Shown: positions 30,061-36,885 of the stretch, piece after piece | Numbering within the stretch: the stretch's first letter is position 1 | Layout of the letters: each line of letters starts with the position of its first letter | IMG/VR virus record: IMGVR_UViG_3300030107_004705 | Location: 1-36,885 of that record | DNA from: a virus | Length of the DNA stretch: 36,885 bases | Reading direction: 5' to 3' (one strand) | Program-made: the position numbers and the translations under genes | The notes under the pieces: generated by a model | The model's input: the letters and a program-made list of their open reading frames with translations, nothing else | Told to the model about the DNA's origin: nothing | The model's database searches: none

Positions 30061-31184
30061 TAGTTTCCTCCAAATATGTTACCTAGACCATAAGCTGTTA
30101 ATCCAACTTGTAATGCTTGTGACAATGGACTTGCTACTGGTTGCGTTGTTCCTAGTGTTTGAGTAGTTGTTGGGACACCACCGACTTGTGATGCAAGCCC
30201 TGATCCAAGAGCCTGGATTCGACTTATTGGTTCTTGATAAGCTAATTGTGCTCTCTGTTGATCTGCATCTAATAGAGCCTGTCTTAGTGATAGTGCACCA
30301 GTTCCAGCTGTACCTAGTTGCTGTTGTGTTGCAGCTTCTAAGGAAGGTTGTAATGATGCGAGTCCTCTTGAGAACTCACCTAGTCCTAATTGTGATGTTG
30401 CTAATCCACCAGTTGTTGTACCAAGTCCTAGTTGTGATTGTGCTAGGTTTTGTTGTAAACCAGTTAAAGCTTGTCTTCTAGCAAAGTCTTGTTGGGCTAG
30501 ATTTTGAGCTTGTGTAAATCCTTGTTGTAATAATTGTGCCTCTAACGCTGCTCTATTTTTATCTGATTGAGCTTGATATTCTGCTAATCTAACACCCTCT
30601 CTACCACCACCAAATGCACCAGCTGCAATAGCACTCGCTTGTAGGGCAGGTATACCAGCCGCTGCTTGATCATCAAACGCATCTAAAGTTGTTTGAATAA
30701 CTTGTTGTTGATACGGAGACATAAATTGTTGAAAGGCGGTAGGTCCGGTTAAAGCTCTGGCTGCTGTAATATCTGCTGGAATCCCACCTAATGTTGTTCT
30801 AGCTGCAGCAATATCTGTAGGCACTGCTCCTAATGTAGTTGCTGCATCGGTTTGAAATTGTTTTGCTTGATCTAAGAATGGTTCAAATCCCGCAACACCC
30901 GTGCCTGTTCCAATACCACTTACTGTTCCTTCTGGTGTAAATGTTAAAGAGCCCAACCCTGCTTGTGTGGCTGCTCTTTGTTGCGCTGCTTGAGTTAACG
31001 GATCAACTCCTGCAACCTGTGGACCTAGTTGAGCTATGGTTGGAATTGTTCCTATTACATTTCCTTGAGCGTCTGTAATTTGTGAGCCAGGAGCACGACC
31101 TACCTGTTGTGTTAATAGATCAATATACGACTCTTGAGCCGCTTCAAATTCTGGAGATCGTCTTACTCTAGTTTCTGCTACCAT
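30060..31184 (-). CDS. Gln/Ala-rich internal virion protein candidate (374 aa)
   Basis: Starts MVAETRVRRSPEFEAAQESY. The middle (QFMSPYQQQVIQTTLDAFDD, AIAAGAFGGGREGVRLAEYQ) and the long Gln-, Ala- and Leu-rich stretch (LQQGFTQAQNLAQQDFARRQ; repeated QLGLG units) suggest a helical, low-complexity virion protein. Similar proteins precede ejection proteins in marine podoviruses as I recall. TAATG overlaps are present at both ends. Confidence 0.65.
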   Translation of the reverse strand: MVAETRVRRSPEFEAAQESYIDLLTQQVGRAPGSQITDAQGNVIGTIPTIAQLGPQVAGVDPLTQAAQQRAATQAGLGSLTFTPEGTVSGIGTGTGVAGFEPFLDQAKQFQTDAATTLGAVPTDIAAARTTLGGIPADITAARALTGPTAFQQFMSPYQQQVIQTTLDAFDDQAAAGIPALQASAIAAGAFGGGREGVRLAEYQAQSDKNRAALEAQLLQQGFTQAQNLAQQDFARRQALTGLQQNLAQSQLGLGTTTGGLATSQLGLGEFSRGLASLQPSLEAATQQQLGTAGTGALSLRQALLDADQQRAQLAYQEPISRIQALGSGLASQVGGVPTTTQTLGTTQPVASPLSQALQVGLTAYGLGNIFGGN

Positions 31185-32776
31185 TATGCTTTACCTACTT
31201 TTTCTGCTTGTTTCATGACGTTGTATAGCTTTTCAGCGCCTTTATCAACGCTTCCTCCGCCGATACCTCTTACAGCATCTGCGGTCATTACAAATTCGTT
31301 TTTAGATAACATCGCAGGTACATCATCTGCTTTTTCTTTTACTCCTACAGGCACAAAGCCACCGCTTTGTCTGTAGTCAAGCTCTTCGATCCCCACTTTG
31401 TTTTTTCTTACAGGCACTTCAGTGCCCATCTTAAATCCTATTCTACCACCGTCTTTCTTACCCAATCCCACTATGGCTATTTGTTTTAATACTGTTGCAT
31501 CACCTATGTTACTAGGACTATTAGGATTACTTAATATTCTATACAATTGTGGCATAGTATAAGATCTTTCTCTACCACCAGACCCACCTAGTTTTCTAAA
31601 TAAATATGATTTTTCTTGTCTACTAAAACTAATACCTGTGCCAGCCATTAGATCATCCATGTCTGTCATGTCTGGATCTTCGTTTTCAATAATTTCACCG
31701 CTTAATAATTTTTTAAATTCTTCAATCTCATCAGAATCTTCATTAATAGTTCCACGTGCAAAACCTATTCTACCACCCTTAGCTAATTTTAAATTAAACT
31801 CTTTAAATAAATCTGATTTAATTTCTTTAATCTTATCGTCGTCTCCTGCAGTTTCTGCCTCTTCTAATAATTTAAATAGTTGAGTTACACGACTACCACC
31901 TTTATTAAAACCTATTCTGCCACCGTCTTTTCTACCATCAAAAAAGTTCTCTAAATAACCAGCGTACTCTGCTTTCTTATCTGCTTTTTTAGCTTCGTCA
32001 TATTCTTCTTCAGTAATTTCTGTACCAGCGTCTTTAGCCAGTGCCAATGCCTCTGCATAACTAGCCGCTCCAGATACGGCAGCAATGATAGCAGTTTTAT
32101 CTAATGAACCATCTTTATTAGTAAAAAATGCTTTTCCACCTTTTTTAAGTAAATCATAACTTGTATCTAATATATTTTTTACAGCGCCACCTCCAGCCTC
32201 TGTACCTATTTTATTAAAAGCTTCCATTTCTCCAACTGTAACCGGCATTTCTCCTGCAGCTGTTTCAATAAGAGCACTTTGATCAACTCCACTCACACCC
32301 TCTAAAGATTTTGCTTTTAAAGCTTGTCCTTTTGCAGCAGCTCTATCACTTAACATTTTTCCTACACCAGTTTCTGTTCCTAATGGAGAACTAAAGCCTG
32401 CTTTAAGTCCCTCAAGGCCACCTCTAAATGCTCCACCTTCTGTAAACGGATTACCTTGAAATCCTGCACCGCCTATAAATCTAGCTAGTTGTCCACCACC
32501 ATAAGTTAGTGCACCTCTTTTTAATGAATCACCTATTCTTCCTGTTTTGTCAAAAGAACCTATACCTGCCATAGCTGCAGCGACAGCTGGGTTAAAAGGA
32601 GCAACAAAAGGAGCAGCTCTAGTTGCTATCTCTGCTACTTCGTTTGGTATTACTTTTCTTACAAACTTTTTAAATTTACTACCAAGGCCAAAGTTCTCTC
32701 TTGGCACTGGTGAAAGATCCATGATCCCGCCATCTTGTCTTAATTGTCTCTGCATTTGTCCTCTAGTTATTGCCAT
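31184..32776 (-). CDS. Virion protein with repeated GGRIGF motifs (530 aa)
   Basis: Residues 1-250 are Gly- and Ala-rich with hydrophobic patches (AAPFVAPFNPAVAAAMAGIG). The motif (K)DGGRIGF occurs at 283-290, 333-339 and 441-448, each beside acidic, helical linkers. The C-terminus (DDVPAMLSKNEFVMTADAVR, then GAEKLYNVMKQAEK) is a module I recall from many marine phage structural proteins. The motif copies may be processing or docking sites. TAATG links it to the 374-aa gene downstream. No function is established. Confidence 0.7.
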   Translation of the reverse strand: MAITRGQMQRQLRQDGGIMDLSPVPRENFGLGSKFKKFVRKVIPNEVAEIATRAAPFVAPFNPAVAAAMAGIGSFDKTGRIGDSLKRGALTYGGGQLARFIGGAGFQGNPFTEGGAFRGGLEGLKAGFSSPLGTETGVGKMLSDRAAAKGQALKAKSLEGVSGVDQSALIETAAGEMPVTVGEMEAFNKIGTEAGGGAVKNILDTSYDLLKKGGKAFFTNKDGSLDKTAIIAAVSGAASYAEALALAKDAGTEITEEEYDEAKKADKKAEYAGYLENFFDGRKDGGRIGFNKGGSRVTQLFKLLEEAETAGDDDKIKEIKSDLFKEFNLKLAKGGRIGFARGTINEDSDEIEEFKKLLSGEIIENEDPDMTDMDDLMAGTGISFSRQEKSYLFRKLGGSGGRERSYTMPQLYRILSNPNSPSNIGDATVLKQIAIVGLGKKDGGRIGFKMGTEVPVRKNKVGIEELDYRQSGGFVPVGVKEKADDVPAMLSKNEFVMTADAVRGIGGGSVDKGAEKLYNVMKQAEKVGKA

Positions 32777-32829
32777 AGTTTTGCCAAAGTTGATGATAAA
32801 GCAGGTATGAATATCCTGAATTTATCACT

Positions 32830-33000
32830 CTATTTTGTTTCCCCAAATAAGTCAAGACTCGGCATTATTACTCTAACATCCTTTCTTATCTCGGATTCAG
32901 GTATGCCTTTAGCCTTCCACTCTTCATCGTTTTTATACTTTTCACCTGTTCTAAGGTTATATATTTCTTCTATTACTTCTTTTGGTTCTAATACTCGCAT
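32830..33000 (-). CDS. Small acidic hypothetical protein (56 aa)
   Basis: Starts MRVLEPKEVIEEIYNLRTGE and ends VIMPSLDLFGETK. It is coupled to the 113-aa gene by TAATG and followed by a 53-base gap before the 530-aa gene. Soluble, helical, highly charged. It is a small virion-operon protein of unknown function. Confidence 0.7.
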   Translation of the reverse strand: MRVLEPKEVIEEIYNLRTGEKYKNDEEWKAKGIPESEIRKDVRVIMPSLDLFGETK

Positions 33001-33341
33001 TATGTTGTTACCTCTCTTGGCTGTATTTGTAGTATGGAAGCTATGACATGTAGCTCATTAGCATCTGCTGCTTGAACCTTCAATATCTCTTTTTCTTCCA
33101 TAACTAATGGTTGGGTTAATAATTCTGTTGTTGCATTACCAGATATAGTCTTTGTTTTAAATAAACTAAACACATTAGCACTAGCATCTGTTAAGGTTAC
33201 CGTTATCGTGGTCCCTGATCCGGCGTCCTCTGATACAAGCAAAGATTTTATAACAGCTGTATTTGCATCTGGCACAGTATACAAAGTTGTATTGTCTGTA
33301 GTAGTTAAGTCTACTTTTTTATTTAAAAAACTATTTGCCAT
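33000..33341 (-). CDS. Small beta-rich virion protein (113 aa)
   Basis: Begins MANSFLNKKVDLTTTDNTTL and alternates Thr/Val-rich strands (TAVIKSLLVSEDAGSGTTIT) with turns, like head-decoration, fibre or tail accessory proteins. TAATG overlaps on both sides place it in the structural operon. No exact homologue is recognised. Confidence 0.65.
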   Translation of the reverse strand: MANSFLNKKVDLTTTDNTTLYTVPDANTAVIKSLLVSEDAGSGTTITVTLTDASANVFSLFKTKTISGNATTELLTQPLVMEEKEILKVQAADANELHVIASILQIQPREVTT

Positions 33342-33505
33342 TAATTTAAAAAGAAGTTTTGCGCTTCTACCTCTTGTTTTAATTCTTCTTGAAACGTAGT
33401 ATTTAATTTTTCTATGATAGCATCTATATCTCTAACTTGTGCCTCTGCTGTTCCTAAATCATATTCATCACTTGGTCTTGTTAACACTTGTACTATCTTA
33501 GCCAT
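33341..33505 (-). CDS. Small hypothetical protein (54 aa)
   Basis: Starts MAKIVQVLTRPSDEYDLGTA and ends in a helix (AIIEKLNTTFQEELKQEVEA). AGGAGGAGAG gives a strong ribosome site, and TAATG overlaps occur at both ends. A virion or assembly role is inferred from the operon. Confidence 0.7.
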   Translation of the reverse strand: MAKIVQVLTRPSDEYDLGTAEAQVRDIDAIIEKLNTTFQEELKQEVEAQNFFLN

Positions 33506-34665
33506 TACTCTCCTCCTCCTGGATCAAACGGATCATTGTAAGAAGTATCATCTCCTTTTCTTGATTCACCTCCAGAGTATTTATCTCCTGTTTCTTCTCT
33601 ATATGCTCTATCTATGTCTGCTCTATCTTTTGCTCTTTGAGCTGTTTGTAACGCTTGTAACTCTTTAGCTTTTTCTGCTTCTAGTTGAGCCAGTCTAGCT
33701 GTTAAAACGTCTGATTCTTTTTTCTTTAAAGTTTTTTTAATAGTGTCTATTCTTTTTTGGTAAGCTCTTTGTAGTCCATATCTTGTAGGATCACCAAATC
33801 TACCACCTGTTATCATATTTAAAAAACCACCTGATACAGGACTATATCCTGCCATTAATCCTGATTGTATTCTCCCTATGCTATCTAAACCAACAGATGC
33901 GCCTGTTGGATCTCTGTAATAATTTCTAATCGCACTAAATCTTGGATCTTGTTTTAATAGAGAACCTATGCCTCTTAATATATTACCCGTAATACCACCG
34001 CTAGTTATAAAATCTTTTATCTTTTGACCAAAACCTACTTTAGGTATTTGACTTGGTGGGAGAACGTCTCTAAATTTATCACTAAATAAAGTCATTATTT
34101 CTGCATCAGTTCTACCCACTAGTTCTGGATTATTTTCTCTAAATTTATCTACTAAATCTGGATCAATTCTTAAACCTGTGTCTTCGGGAGTTCTAGTATA
34201 AAGACCTTCAGAAAATAATTTATTATAAAAATTTCTATTTGGATCTGCAGTAATTTGATCAACAGAAAGAATACCAGAGGTATCATTTACAGTTGCCCCC
34301 ATAGGTATACTATCACTTAAACTAGCTGTTAAAGGAAAACCATATTGATTAGTTAAAAACGCTTGTTGAATATCAGCATCTTCAGGAAATTGTTGTTTTA
34401 AGTCTTGTATTTTGTTTTCTAAATTTTGATATTTATTATAATTAAGTTCATTTATATCTTTTAATAAATTAATATCACCACCAACAGGGCTAGTAAGTAC
34501 GTTTTGATCTTTTCTTAAATCTTCTATTTGATCTAAAGCTTTTTCTTCTGCACTTTTAAATAAAAAAGCTTGGTCCATATTTTGATTTACAGGAAGAGCC
34601 ATACCTTCCAATGGCTGTAACCCAATAATTCCAGAATTATTTAAATCATTAAAATTTATTGCCAT
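33505..34665 (-). CDS. Structural-operon protein with C-terminal coiled coil (386 aa)
   Basis: The N-terminus MAINFNDLNNSGIIGLQPLE is followed by helical and Gly-rich parts (SGGITGNILRGIGSLLKQDP). Residues 300-360 form a charged coiled coil (KRIDTIKKTLKKKESDVLTA, KAKELQALQTAQRAKDRADI), and the end is Gly- and Asp-rich. It starts in the TAATG overlap with the P22 gp10-like gene. I recall similar C-termini in marine phage virion proteins. Exact role unknown. Confidence 0.6.
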   Translation of the reverse strand: MAINFNDLNNSGIIGLQPLEGMALPVNQNMDQAFLFKSAEEKALDQIEDLRKDQNVLTSPVGGDINLLKDINELNYNKYQNLENKIQDLKQQFPEDADIQQAFLTNQYGFPLTASLSDSIPMGATVNDTSGILSVDQITADPNRNFYNKLFSEGLYTRTPEDTGLRIDPDLVDKFRENNPELVGRTDAEIMTLFSDKFRDVLPPSQIPKVGFGQKIKDFITSGGITGNILRGIGSLLKQDPRFSAIRNYYRDPTGASVGLDSIGRIQSGLMAGYSPVSGGFLNMITGGRFGDPTRYGLQRAYQKRIDTIKKTLKKKESDVLTARLAQLEAEKAKELQALQTAQRAKDRADIDRAYREETGDKYSGGESRKGDDTSYNDPFDPGGGE

Positions 34666-36830
34666 TATCTTCTTCCGTCTGGTTGTATATCTAATCTAAA
34701 AGTTCCAAGTTTCCAACTTTGATTAGTTGATGTGTTTGCTATTTTTAAAGCTATTGCTCTAGCTCTTGCACGGGTATCTACTTTACTAGTAGATGATGTA
34801 ACTGTAAAGGGTCCTAATGAAGAACTTGATTGAGAATCATTAGAAAAATTTCTTAAATTTAAAGTAACTTGAGTGTTACCTGTTTGGGAAATAAAGTCTG
34901 GTACAAATCTTCTTATCTTCATAATAAACTCACCATCTCCTCTAATACTAGCAACACCCTGTTGCTGTTGTGTTATATCAAAATCTCCAGACTCAATGCT
35001 TGCAACTATCGCAGTTGTTGCCCCACCTTTTATTTGATCAGTCCCTGTTTCATGTTGATAGTATGTTGTTCTACCTTCTGTATTTCCTACAACATCAAAC
35101 GATGTATCTGTAGCTGCATCATACTCTAAAGCATGTGGATTACCAAAAACGGCTGAGTCTTGCCACATTGTTCTAGCTAAAGTTCCCACTGTCCATACGG
35201 GTCTTTGCGGAGTAGAATCAAAATAATTATACGTAACCATTCTATTAACAACAGAAGATGTAGAAGTTGGATAGAACCACATCACTTCACCAAATAAATT
35301 ATTTAATCCAGCAGACACCATTTGATTACCAGATTCTAAATTAATATCATCAAATACGTGGTCCTCCACTAAACAAGGAAGAGATTCTAATTTACCAGCG
35401 TATCTAAAGAAACCATTTTCTGACATCCAGTATGCAGAGCCATCAACTTCTACACATGCGTTTTGTCCAGCTAATCCACAGTTAGTTCCAACCTGAGAAA
35501 AACCAAATGTAAATGGCGGACCAATAAAACGTTGTGTAAATAAAGCAGTGTCAGTCCAAACATAAATTGCATCTCTACCTCTGATTGCTCCTCTAATTTG
35601 TGATCCGTCGGCCAGTCTTTGTGTACCAGCTGTATTAGTTGCAGTTGGTGTATATGTGTTAATATCCTCTTGGTCGGAGAATCTTATAAACATATCATCT
35701 TGTGTTGTAGGAGTTCCTATAGTTGTTTCTGTTCCAAAAAACACTAAGTGTCTATCCGGTGTTGATACCAACATATGACGCGATGCTGTTGGTGCACCAG
35801 TTATAATTGTTGCTCTATTCGATGTTGCGTCTGTTGCTGCAGAGTTCCATTCAAAAACAGCACTATCATGTATTAAACAAATAGCTTTATCACCAAAGTT
35901 ATCTAACGACCACATACCTGGTTCTAATACCAAATCTCCTGATGCTGCCTCACCCCACGCTACAAAATTAGTAGAACTTGTAATTGTTGCACCACCACTG
36001 TGTGCTGCCGCAGTTGTCCCTGCTACACCTCTTGTAACACCGGTAAGTTCTCCTGTAGCTGTAATACCTGTGTAGGATATTTCTTCACTATCTATAATTA
36101 GAAAATTTGTTCCTGCTGTTGGAAATTGTGATGAGTCTACCAATATGATACCTGTTGTTGCAGTGTCCGTAATACCATTTTGTAAAGTGGTTGTTGGTTC
36201 TCCTGCTACTTCTCCACCCCAAGATCCTAGTGACCAACCAAAACCTTTTGCTTGCACAGCCGGTCCTACTGGATAATAGTGTTGTACTCTAATGCCACCT
36301 GATGTTGTTGCACCAGATCCCGATTCATTAGAAGGCATTGTTATGGTCAAAGTTGTGCTATTAGGCACAGTGGTTACCATAAATTTTTTATCATTAAAAT
36401 CTGCAGCTGCAAAATTAGAATTAGTGATTGCAGAAAAATTATCTAATAATATGATATCTTGCGCTGATATATTGTGTGCGCCTGAAAAAGTTATTGTAAC
36501 TGTTGATGATCCGTTAGTCGTGCTAAATGCACTTGTAAGCGTTGTCGTAGATTTAATTGGATGTATGTCGTAAAATACACCTCCTGAATATGCATATAAA
36601 ATTCTATTTGTTCCTATAATAGCATACTTTCTACCTAAAGTATTTACGAAATGATGAAGACCTCTACCTGCGCCTGTTAGATTATCGTCTCCTAGTTGCT
36701 TCCAACCCCCTATTTTTTCAGGTGTACCGTATCTAAATCTAACATTATCACAGTTTGTCCACTGACCTTCAGCGCCTGTGGCTGTAATTTGTTTGTTGAT
36801 ACCGGGAAGAAAACCTATCTTTTGTAGCAT
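34665..36830 (-). CDS. P22 gp10-like tail hub / DNA-stabilisation protein (721 aa)
   Basis: The N-terminus QKIGFLPGINKQITATGAEG and NVRFRYGTPEKIGGWKQL, the repeated beta-propeller-like blades, and the ending WKLGTFRLDIQPDGRR are typical of the protein that closes the portal channel in P22-like virions (gp10, 472 aa in P22). This one is much longer because of two inserted beta modules: a Thr/Ser-rich block at about 95-180 and a block at about 221-284 with LIIDSEEISYTGITATGELT and GVTRGVAGTTAAAHSGG. Such modules recur in tail and baseplate proteins. It is followed at once by the 386-aa gene through TAATG. Confidence 0.75.
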   Translation of the reverse strand: MLQKIGFLPGINKQITATGAEGQWTNCDNVRFRYGTPEKIGGWKQLGDDNLTGAGRGLHHFVNTLGRKYAIIGTNRILYAYSGGVFYDIHPIKSTTTLTSAFSTTNGSSTVTITFSGAHNISAQDIILLDNFSAITNSNFAAADFNDKKFMVTTVPNSTTLTITMPSNESGSGATTSGGIRVQHYYPVGPAVQAKGFGWSLGSWGGEVAGEPTTTLQNGITDTATTGIILVDSSQFPTAGTNFLIIDSEEISYTGITATGELTGVTRGVAGTTAAAHSGGATITSSTNFVAWGEAASGDLVLEPGMWSLDNFGDKAICLIHDSAVFEWNSAATDATSNRATIITGAPTASRHMLVSTPDRHLVFFGTETTIGTPTTQDDMFIRFSDQEDINTYTPTATNTAGTQRLADGSQIRGAIRGRDAIYVWTDTALFTQRFIGPPFTFGFSQVGTNCGLAGQNACVEVDGSAYWMSENGFFRYAGKLESLPCLVEDHVFDDINLESGNQMVSAGLNNLFGEVMWFYPTSTSSVVNRMVTYNYFDSTPQRPVWTVGTLARTMWQDSAVFGNPHALEYDAATDTSFDVVGNTEGRTTYYQHETGTDQIKGGATTAIVASIESGDFDITQQQQGVASIRGDGEFIMKIRRFVPDFISQTGNTQVTLNLRNFSNDSQSSSSLGPFTVTSSTSKVDTRARARAIALKIANTSTNQSWKLGTFRLDIQPDGRR

Positions 36831-36844
36831 ATAACCTCATTGTA

Positions 36845-36885
36845 TTACATCTTCGCAAATGCTGGAAGACCTAACATTGGCCGTT
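36845..36885 (-). CDS. C-terminal end of an unidentified gene (cut by window edge)
   Basis: Twelve codons and a TAA stop are visible, reading RPMLGLPAFAKM at the C-terminus. The next gene starts 14 bases later with no overlap. Its length and identity are unknown; the missing capsid, scaffold or head-tail genes should lie upstream. The frame does not connect with the partial gene at the other end of the window. Confidence 0.55.
   Translation of the reverse strand, partial: RPMLGLPAFAKM

Noticed and set aside
1-36885. Prophage or integrative element
   Set aside because: No integrase, excisionase, att-like direct repeats at the ends or repressor-antirepressor region was found; only the tiny ribbon-helix-helix-like protein could be a regulator.

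Overview
The window is most of a tailed double-stranded DNA phage genome. It is AT-rich, almost fully coding, and built from long runs of touching or overlapping genes. The gene set (large portal, TerL, P22 gp10-like tail protein, a 1.4 kb-codon internal virion protein, family A DNA polymerase, AEP-type primase, SF1 helicase, DUF3310 protein, M15 endolysin) and several tiny conserved proteins recall uncultured marine podovirus-like phages, such as those of SAR11-type alphaproteobacteria. Host assignment is inference. No integrase, phage RNA polymerase, tRNA or rRNA was seen, and the recognisable promoters are sigma70-like, so host RNA polymerase is probably used throughout.

Layout. (1) 1-4412, minus strand: TerL, a 56-aa protein, portal, a 60-aa protein, and a gene cut by the left edge. 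(2) 4413-8436: an accessory zone of mostly plus-strand genes (ArdC-type antirestriction protein and small unknowns) divided by copies of a GC-rich palindromic repeat, plus a GC-rich segment with its own promoter and strong predicted RNA structure (7.70-8.03 kb) between 28-nt direct repeats. (3) 8437-12432: TerS (plus strand), a 258-bp non-coding segment with six TGTAACA boxes, and a minus operon with a RecB-like exonuclease, a LAGLIDADG endonuclease, zinc-finger and ribbon-helix-helix-like small proteins. (4) 12488-22587, minus strand: a replication and lysis operon running from the 182-aa protein and an SSB-like protein through primase, helicase, DUF3310 protein and polymerase to small membrane proteins and the M15 endolysin. 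(5) 22643-24076, plus strand: an SNF2-like helicase, divergent from region 4. (6) 24073-36885, minus strand: tail and internal virion genes, then a gene cut by the right edge.

How the genes work together. Regions 1 and 6 read as one late minus-strand operon split by the ends of the window; the capsid and scaffold genes are absent and probably lie in the missing part. Stop-start TAATG overlaps occur at eleven gene junctions, suggesting translation by termination-reinitiation. Replication uses the phage polymerase, primase, helicase and SSB-like protein. Lysis relies on the M15 peptidase with several small membrane proteins. Region 2 looks like a site of gene-cassette turnover.

The best leads for something new are the repeat-bounded cassette zone with its structured RNA candidate, the TGTAACA box cluster at 9531-9661, and the recurrent GGRIGF peptide in virion proteins. 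Seven small genes lacking from a standard 60-codon ORF list (44, 56, 37, 33, 58, 57 and 54 aa classes) were recovered from tight overlaps and are annotated here.
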